In this document: in pieces, positions 57,328 through 64,000 of the stretch | Layout of the letters: the number at the start of each line of letters is the position of its first letter | Numbering within the stretch: position 1 is the first letter of the stretch | Source of the DNA: Brachionus plicatilis | Taxonomy: Eukaryota > Rotifera > Eurotatoria > Ploima > Brachionidae | Reading direction: 5' to 3' | Assembly: GCA_010279815.1 (NCBI GenBank) | Contig: QEOQ01000207.1 | Location: 282,962-346,961 of the forward strand | DNA length: 64,000 bases | Program-made: the position numbers and the translations under genes | Notes under the pieces: model-generated | Told to the model about the DNA's origin: nothing | What the model saw: only the letters and a program-made list of their open reading frames with translations | The model's database searches: none

Positions 57328-59085
57328 ATGATATGGACAAAAAATATAACGAGATATTTAGCCAAAAATATCAATCATTTTAATTCTAATTTAATTAGGA
57401 CTTCAACTAACTATCAAGTTAAAGCTTTCAAAAAATCTTATAATCAACAAAAATCTCATCCAAAATCCGAATCCTCAACTAAATCGGTTGGAATTGTTTC
57501 AGATATTTCTAAAATTTCGACTATCACTAGATTTGAAGATGAATTAGCTTTTCGAAGAAGTCAAGCTTCAAATTCCATTCTTTTCAAAATTGAACATGAA
57601 CATGATTTAAACAATTTAGTTGATGATCTGGAAAAAATCGGCTCCAAAATTTCCAATATTCTCGTTATGGATGAAGCTAATAATTTGAACTCAAGAGCAG
57701 TTATGGTCGAGTTTTCATGCAAAAAAAGTACAGATGACATTCTAAATAATTTTGGCATCCATTTTTCCAATAATGATCATCTACCATGTAAAACAAGACT
57801 TATTGTCTATCGAAGTCAGACCAAAAGAGACAACCAAAAAACTCATAGAAAAAATTTTATTACTAAAAATTTTACATCAAGCGAAAGAGACCAAATCAAC
57901 AACCCAAATATAAAATTGAGCGAAAAATTCTCATTTTTAAAACCCTCTCAAACTCTAGACAACCAGATTAGAACTATTTATGATAAATTCAAGCTAGACG
58001 AAATTGGCATTCGAATTCGATTTTTCGTCGCTTCCATAATCGAAGAATCATTTTATAGTCTATTTAGAAATTGTCTGTGTCTACCTTTCGGCTCATCGGC
58101 AATCAATTTCGGACACAGAACTTCTGATTTGGACCTTTTGTTCTCAATAGATAACACATTTTTCAATACTCAACTAGATGAAAAAAAACAACTTCGTCTA
58201 AACGGAAAAATGATATTTTACTCAAAATATGGCAGAAATGAAAAAGAAAGAGATTTGGCTAAAAAATTTTTAGAACTGTCAAAATTTATTTTGTCAGATA
58301 TCCTTCCGAAATTCAACGTGAGACAATTAATCAAAGGAGCTAGAGTTCCCATTTTGGAATTCGATTTTGAGCTTCCATCTGCTCAAAAGCTTAACTGTGA
58401 TCTTTCAATGAGTAATTTACAAATTTCATTTCAAATGACAAAATTGTTCTGGACTTATACCAAAATGGACAGTCGTGTTGCTCCGCTTATATTTTTTTTA
58501 AAGTATTGGGCAAAGATTACCGGTGTGACAAACACTTTCCGTCCAAGTCCAAACATAACCAATTTTCAGCTAACTGTTCTAATTTTAAATTTTCTTCTTA
58601 GACTTGATAAACCTCTGATTGTTCCGCTTGAAAATATAATAACTTACATTAAAGGAAAAGGACCCGATATAGAGCTCAAATATTTAGTCAATGACAATCT
58701 TGATATTGTGGAGATAAAAGAAATTGTCAAAGATAAAAATAAGATAACTTTGAATGAATTGATGATGGGCTTTTTTAATTATTATTCTAATTTTGATTTT
58801 GATTCTAATGTAATTTCGTTATCAAGACAATTGAATATAAAATCAGATCAGTATAAGCATGAGTCTCTAGTTATACTGAATCCTTTTATGCCTGAAATGA
58901 ATGCTTCGAAGAATGTAAATAGAAAATTACTGAAAAAATTCGCATTCTTTTGCAATCAGTCGTATGAAATCATGCAAGCTAATGATTCTTTAGATTTAGT
59001 TAAATTTTTAGAAATTCTTAAAGAAAAATCTAAGGGGTTTAGTGATGAATCGACAAAAAGTTTGGCGGACCAAATGAACGCTTAA
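57328..59085 (+). CDS. MTPAP: Mitochondrial poly(A) polymerase, single exon
   Basis: Non-canonical poly(A) polymerase that adenylates mitochondrial transcripts. An intronless 585-residue frame from the first ATG (57328). The N-terminus (MIWTKNITRYLAKNINHF) is basic and fits a mitochondrial presequence. An RNA-binding-like region (about 75-160) precedes the nucleotidyltransferase domain: FGSSAINFGHRTSDLDLLFS (about 254-273) supplies the GS motif and two metal-binding Asp; the third is in NCDLSMSN (about 357). The PAP-associated region follows (FFLKYWAKITGV, PSPNITNFQLTVLILNFLL). An acceptor-like TTTGTTTAG ends 31 nt before the ATG. AATAAA overlaps the stop. COMMD2 begins 111 nt downstream. Confidence 0.9.
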   Translation: MIWTKNITRYLAKNINHFNSNLIRTSTNYQVKAFKKSYNQQKSHPKSESSTKSVGIVSDISKISTITRFEDELAFRRSQASNSILFKIEHEHDLNNLVDDLEKIGSKISNILVMDEANNLNSRAVMVEFSCKKSTDDILNNFGIHFSNNDHLPCKTRLIVYRSQTKRDNQKTHRKNFITKNFTSSERDQINNPNIKLSEKFSFLKPSQTLDNQIRTIYDKFKLDEIGIRIRFFVASIIEESFYSLFRNCLCLPFGSSAINFGHRTSDLDLLFSIDNTFFNTQLDEKKQLRLNGKMIFYSKYGRNEKERDLAKKFLELSKFILSDILPKFNVRQLIKGARVPILEFDFELPSAQKLNCDLSMSNLQISFQMTKLFWTYTKMDSRVAPLIFFLKYWAKITGVTNTFRPSPNITNFQLTVLILNFLLRLDKPLIVPLENIITYIKGKGPDIELKYLVNDNLDIVEIKEIVKDKNKITLNELMMGFFNYYSNFDFDSNVISLSRQLNIKSDQYKHESLVILNPFMPEMNASKNVNRKLLKKFAFFCNQSYEIMQANDSLDLVKFLEILKEKSKGFSDESTKSLADQMNA

Positions 59086-59196
59086 TAAAATTTGAGAAGA
59101 ATTTAATTTTTTTATTATTTATTATGAAGTCGATTTAAAATTCGATTTTTTCAACTTTATTTTAGATAAAATTTAAAAGCTAGTTATAGAAAAAAA

Positions 59197-60808
59197 ATGG
59201 TTCAAGTGCATTTTACGGACAAGCAAAAGGAAGCCGTCAACATACTGAACAGCTTTGATGAATCAAGTAATTTTTTAGAACCTTAGATATTCGCTAAGTT
59301 GTATATAAATTTAGAAAAAAATTTGCAAATGGAAGTTTGAAAAAATATGTTAAATTTGATATGAAATTTATTTATTTTTTGGTTAATTCTTGTTTTATAT
59401 TGAAAGGAATTTAAATTAGAAAAAAAATAACATTTAAATTTGGGAAAACCTCAGAAATTCTTTGGTAAGTTACTACCCTTTAATTATAAACATTTAATTA
59501 TTTTCAATATGAGAATTGAAGAGTTTTTGTTAAAATATGAGTGTTTTAAAATTTCCAGACCCACTGATCATATAAATTTAACTAAAAAACCGTTAACTAA
59601 TATTGAATCATAAACGATATTTAAAAATACTTGAAAAATTTTTGATATCAATTTTATGACCAATTTTAGTGTTTAATGAAGTTTTTATTTTTATTTAATT
59701 TAGTTCTAAAATTTTATAAATATTGAGAATTCAAGATGTTTTAAATGTATTTTAAAACTGAAATTTGATAAAAAAATTTTAAATTGTCGAAATTTTTTTT
59801 ATTTTTTATCAATGATTCTAATTATTTTTAAAACTTTCACAAATATACTCAGAATGACACCGTCAATGCCACCGCCTTTCTGTACCCTACTAAATATCAT
59901 ATTACTTAAGTCACGTGTTCACACATTCCAAAAAAACAATAACTTTAAAGCTGTCTTAAATTAATATAATGCGATTTTAAATAAAAAAATTAAGTTTAAA
60001 TTTTCTTTTTGAAAATAACTATAACTTGTTAATTTTGTAATTTTTTAAAAAGGAAATGAAAATTTTATCATGGATTTTAATTTTTTTTAAAAACTTAATA
60101 CAACTTGAAGTTTATAGCCTTTTAAAATCTTAATGCTAATTCATTCTACAGAAAAAATTTAATTTTTTTAAGTTATCGGAGAGTTTTGTCGGATTTCAAC
60201 GGAATCAATTCACAAAGAAATAAACATCAAAACTCTAAACAATGCTGCAGGTATATTTTGAATTTTTTTGAGTTTCAAATTATTTTTCAAAAGCCAAGTT
60301 AAATATTCAACCATCACAGTTAAAAGAAATGCTGGATTTTATCGCTTGGGTTTTAGTTGAAGGAGCTAGATTAAGTGTAAACTTTTTAAAATATCTAATA
60401 ATCAATAACTATTAAAAATTTAATTTAATTAAGATAAATGAAAAAGAGCTTCAGGAATCGTTATTGATGGCTGGCGTAAAAGATCAGCTAGCTAGTATTG
60501 TTGTTTCAAGTGTAATGAATAACTCTAATTTATTACAAAACTATATGGGTAATATGCGAATAAATACACTATCTTACAAAAATATGGAATGGAGGTTAGA
60601 TGTAAAGTTAGCAACACGATCTATCTTGGAGTTGTTAGAACCAGAAGTAATCCTAAAATTTGATTTTAATAATGGAAATGATAAAAAGGAAGTTAAAATT
60701 TTGCAAACCGATATAGTGAATTTAAATAATTTGACAAACAATTTAGAAGAGGCTTTGAATGAGATAAAGAGCAACCATTGCAGGCGTGTTTTTCGAAACA
60801 TTGTCTGA
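59197..60808 (+). CDS. COMMD2: COMM domain-containing protein 2, four exons
   Basis: Subunit of the Commander complex, which with retriever and CCDC22/CCDC93 recycles endosomal membrane proteins. Exons 59197-59266, 60173-60250, 60294-60376 and 60434-60808 join in frame to 201 residues (human 199). An N-terminal helical domain (about 1-120) precedes the COMM domain, which opens NMEWRLDVKLATRSI and carries VKILQTDIVNL. The C-terminus EIKSNHCRRVFRNIV matches the distinctive NHCRRVVRNI end of COMMD2. The exon 3 acceptor is the AAAAG at 60293, not the later CACAG, which would truncate the frame. Intron 1 is 906 nt. An acceptor-like TTTTAG ends 31 nt before the ATG, and the gene follows MTPAP at only 111 nt. 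Confidence 0.92.
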
Positions 60809-61922
60809 TATATTTTTCAAAACAAATTTAAATTTTTAAAATTTTAATTTTTAAATTATTTTTTTTATATATTTTTTGAGTTTTAATTTTAAAATCTAAA
60901 TAAAAACAAATTAATTTATTAGATTAAAGCTAATAATTTTTCAAATAATTTTCTTGTTTTTGAGAATTATCAAATAAATATTAACTCTGCTAATTAAATT
61001 TTTCACTACAGTGAAGCGAAGCATAAAATGCAAATTTGGTCTAATAACTTATTATCAGGAAATAATTTTTGGTTTAATTAATATTAATTATTTCAGTAAA
61101 CGCCTTGGTGTAAAGATACAACAAAAAGAAAAAGAAAACTGAATTAAAGATAATCAAAAAATTCAAACATGACTATACAGAAAATATATGTCTGACTTCT
61201 TTCTTTTTTTATGTATTTGGTAATTGAGATGAAAAAATAATTAGTTAAAAAACATGAAACAGAAAATTAATACACTCTCCTTGAAAAAATTTTATTAATC
61301 AAAATTTGATGCTACATTGAAATGTTGCATTAAATTCGAATCTATTAAAAAATATTTTTTCATAAACAGAATATTAGGCAGAATCAAATAATTTTATAAT
61401 TTTAGATTTTCATATTTTTTATTTTCTAACATTTTTTGTGCAATATTTCAGAGAATTAAAAAAAACATTTTCCATTAAAAATCAAAAATAAAAATTTTTC
61501 AGAATCAATCTAAAAATCTAGAAATTTAAAATTATTTATATTTTGCTAAATATTCCATACTCTTCAGCAAAAGTTGTTGTCTGAAAAAAACTAAAAAAAA
61601 TTTCAGAATTTTCTGAATTCTCTGAAATTTTACTTTGATTTAACTTGAATAAATGGAGTTTTGATAATTCTATGAAATAGATTTTTCGTGTAAATTAGAC
61701 GCGTGGAGTTTGGGGTAATGGGGTTACTTTGTGTTAAGATTAAAAATTTGGAATTGGATTTACTAATCAAAATTAAATTAAATTTGTTTTATTTATTTAA
61801 AAAAAATAGTCAATTTTTTGATAAAAATTAATTTTTCAATAAAAAAATAAATTAATAAAGATTATCTATAATTTTTCTTCAGACTTAATATAAATCCAGC
61901 TTGAGATAATAAGAATCTTGAT
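60809..61922. other. Convergent intergenic region between COMMD2 and dynein heavy chain
   Basis: AATAAA near 60898 may serve COMMD2. A short minus-orientation retroelement tail lies at 61087-61113 (AAGGCGTTTACTGAAATAA on the minus strand), related to 44821-44880. Nothing else recognised. Confidence 0.45.
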
Positions 61923-64000
61923 TTAATTATCCATTTGACATAATAAAGCAGTTCCTTAAAAACAATAAATAAATCAAAAAATAACAAATAATTTTAAGTT
62001 TAATTACCTCTTCCGATCCAATGGCTTTCTGGCTTATCCGATGTTAATCGCATTGAAATAACAAAATTTGTACTATGTCCAGTCGTAGATAATACACCCC
62101 TTCTCTCACTTGTTTTGTAAACCGGAGCTGTATAAGTCTGCTTAGGCTGAATATCATCTTTTTTAATAGGCAAAATCAAAATAATCGGCATGGGATCCTG
62201 TATCTGTTTTGGATAGGATTCTGCTAGACGTCTTGTCTTACGATCCCATCTTGCACCGTCCAAGAAAAGACCTTTAATATACGCGCCATCTTCTGGTGGT
62301 GTCGATGGCTCTTTGTCATCCATTACTTCGTAATCAAAGGATAGCAAATCAATTGGAATAGTGTATTTTCTGGAAAAATTTTGCTGGACACCAGTCAAGA
62401 AAGCTTGAGTAAAAAAGAATCCAGATACCCAAAATGTACTTGGTGCACCATCATTATACCAATCCTAAAGTTTAAAACAAAAAAAATTTTTCTATATTAA
62501 TAAATAGAAAAATTAAATTACTTGTAAAAATTTAAGTCTAGCTAAAAAGTCATTGACATAACTTCCCAAAGGCTTTAGCGAAGGATAAGATTTTTTTTTC
62601 CACGTGTTTGGTATTTTTCCTGTCATCAAACTTAGATAAACTTCTTCCAAATCTGAGTTCATAACTACAAGACCCTTAATGGCTTTTTGAATATCGACCA
62701 AAGTTGATCTAACTACTGACAACAGGCGGTTAAATCTGGTCATTTCTTGTACCAACACAGTATTCATGCTTTGTTTATATTCTGTAGGATATCTTCTCAG
62801 AGCGGCCTCGGTATCAAAATTTTTCGGTAGCTTGGCCAAAATGTCTCCAGCCACTTGACCGATTATGTCATCATCAGATTTTCCATCTCCTCCTCCAGCA
62901 CTTCCCTTGCCCTGAGTCAACAATATATTGTCAAATAGAAGCTTAGTTTCATTTTGATCTTTGGTTATATCTGCATTTTGGTGCATACCAAAAATATTCG
63001 GCTCACTTATTATCGGTAATTGGTTAATATAATTCAAATAGCTGTCATAATCTCCATCTTGAGGAGCATAATAAAGGCCACCCTCATCGAATTTGTAATT
63101 ATCATCTTCGACCACTTCCTTGCAGTAGAATTTTTCCAAAATTGAATTCAAAGTTCTGCGATCTTTGTCATCAGTGACTCTACCACCATAGTTGCACTCA
63201 CCAGTCAAGTATTTCAAAGCTTCGTATTGAACTTCATCGTATTGATTTAAAAAGATTGCTAGTTGCTGCACAGATATACGTAAATCAGTCTCATTGAATT
63301 CATAGGATATGTTCCATCCAATAGGGCCGAATTTTCGTCTTTCCTGAACGATTGCATGGAAAAAGCACAAACTGAAAAGTAGCTTCTTCCATGCATGTTG
63401 GTCTTTGACAGATGAGAAAAAATCAGGATCAGAAATAGGATCGGACAGATAGGATCTTAAAACATTGAATCTGAGGCCTTTGGGTGGTTCATTGGTCATT
63501 TTAACACCATTTTGGAGTACACTGACTGGAAATTTGTCTGAAGGATAACTGGTAAGCCAAAGTCTAAAATCGGGGTGGGTTTGATCAGGATTTAAGTCTT
63601 CGCATACTTTTTCCAAGGTTGTCATCCACGACGCGGCCAAATGGCAATTTTGTAGAACTACCCAAGTACCTTCTTTGACTCCTTGAGATATCATTTTGAG
63701 TGCAATCGGTCCTTGGCCTTGACCAAGTGATAGAGATTGAAGTTTGGAGCCACTGAAGCCCATGTCGTCAGCAAATTTAAGTAAAGCCAACATTGGATCA
63801 CCACCAGGAGAGAGAACAAATACAAGAGGTGTTGTGCATAATGAGTCAGCATATGATTTGGCCAAGTCAAATGGAGGCGGTTCAATATACTTCTGTCCAA
63901 GATTTTCACTCACAAATTTTTGAACCATTGGAATTATTTTATCTGGACGAATGCATCGAATGATGCACAAACGTTGAAAGTCCTTTAATTCATTCCATTC
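61923..64000 (-). CDS. DNAH7: Axonemal dynein heavy chain, DNAH7-type, C-terminal part
   Basis: Heavy chain of a monomeric inner-arm axonemal dynein; the window holds the last 655 residues and the 5' part lies beyond the right edge. Exons 62522-64000 (open at the edge), 62008-62464 and 61923-61954 join in frame. Visible are the late AAA5/AAA6 region ([57 protein letters not shown]), [17 protein letters not shown], and the C-terminal domain ([70 protein letters not shown]). A 32-nt last exon supplies the canonical end [10 protein letters not shown]. Best match by memory is DNAH7, with DNAH3 and DNAH12 as close alternatives. Confidence 0.93.

Noticed and set aside
60294..60330. Apparent truncation of COMMD2 at exon 3 when the CACAG near 60319 is used as acceptor
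   Set aside because: The upstream AAAAG acceptor at 60293 keeps the frame and recovers the family helix.
1..64000. CRISPR arrays, bacterial operons, tRNA or rRNA genes
   Set aside because: No regularly spaced repeats, no tRNA-like cloverleaf or rRNA sequence was recognised, and intron-rich animal genes rule out a prokaryotic source.

Overview
This is an AT-rich (about three quarters A+T) animal nuclear sequence with compact genes split by many short GT-AG introns, mostly 40-65 nt. The ciliary genes, an amidated neuropeptide precursor, steroid 5-alpha-reductase, COMMD2 and a VPS10 receptor show it is a metazoan. The tiny introns, base composition and decayed non-LTR retrotransposons make a monogonont rotifer (Brachionus-like) my best guess; that is inference. 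Most genes were rebuilt here by joining exons by eye. Every completed model keeps frame across all of its junctions, which is strong internal support.

Left part (1-17.4 kb): an edge fragment, a truncated LINE copy, a TIR element, a six-exon EndoU-family ribonuclease (minus), then a minus-strand array of SLC34-type sodium-phosphate cotransporters. The array has two full copies sharing a seemingly identical core of about 1.77 kb, one diverged full copy, and one tail-only remnant.

Middle (17.9-39.9 kb): 5-alpha-reductase (minus), pyruvate dehydrogenase E1 beta (plus), a NRDP1-like RING protein (minus), a VPS10/LDL-A membrane receptor (plus), a second decayed LINE copy, a SAXO-type axonemal protein (plus) whose long intron holds two nested TIR elements, a KIF28/KLP-6 kinesin (plus), and a neuropeptide precursor encoding three MTYRY-amide and one SAMPYRF-amide (minus).

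Right part (39.9-64 kb): a gene-poor stretch of about 10 kb containing one small four-exon single-pass membrane protein, then DIS3L2 (minus), a foldback element and a GC-rich TTCGG-type repeat, MTPAP and COMMD2 in tight tandem (plus), and the C-terminus of an axonemal DNAH7-type dynein heavy chain (minus, entering from the right edge).

The genes do not form one pathway. SAXO, KIF28 and the dynein point to cilia. EndoU, DIS3L2 and MTPAP all act on RNA 3' ends or U-rich RNA. The most interesting signals are the cotransporter array with apparent gene conversion, the neuropeptide precursor, the VPS10 receptor architecture, the nested transposons, and acceptor-like splice signals just upstream of most start codons, which could mean spliced-leader trans-splicing.
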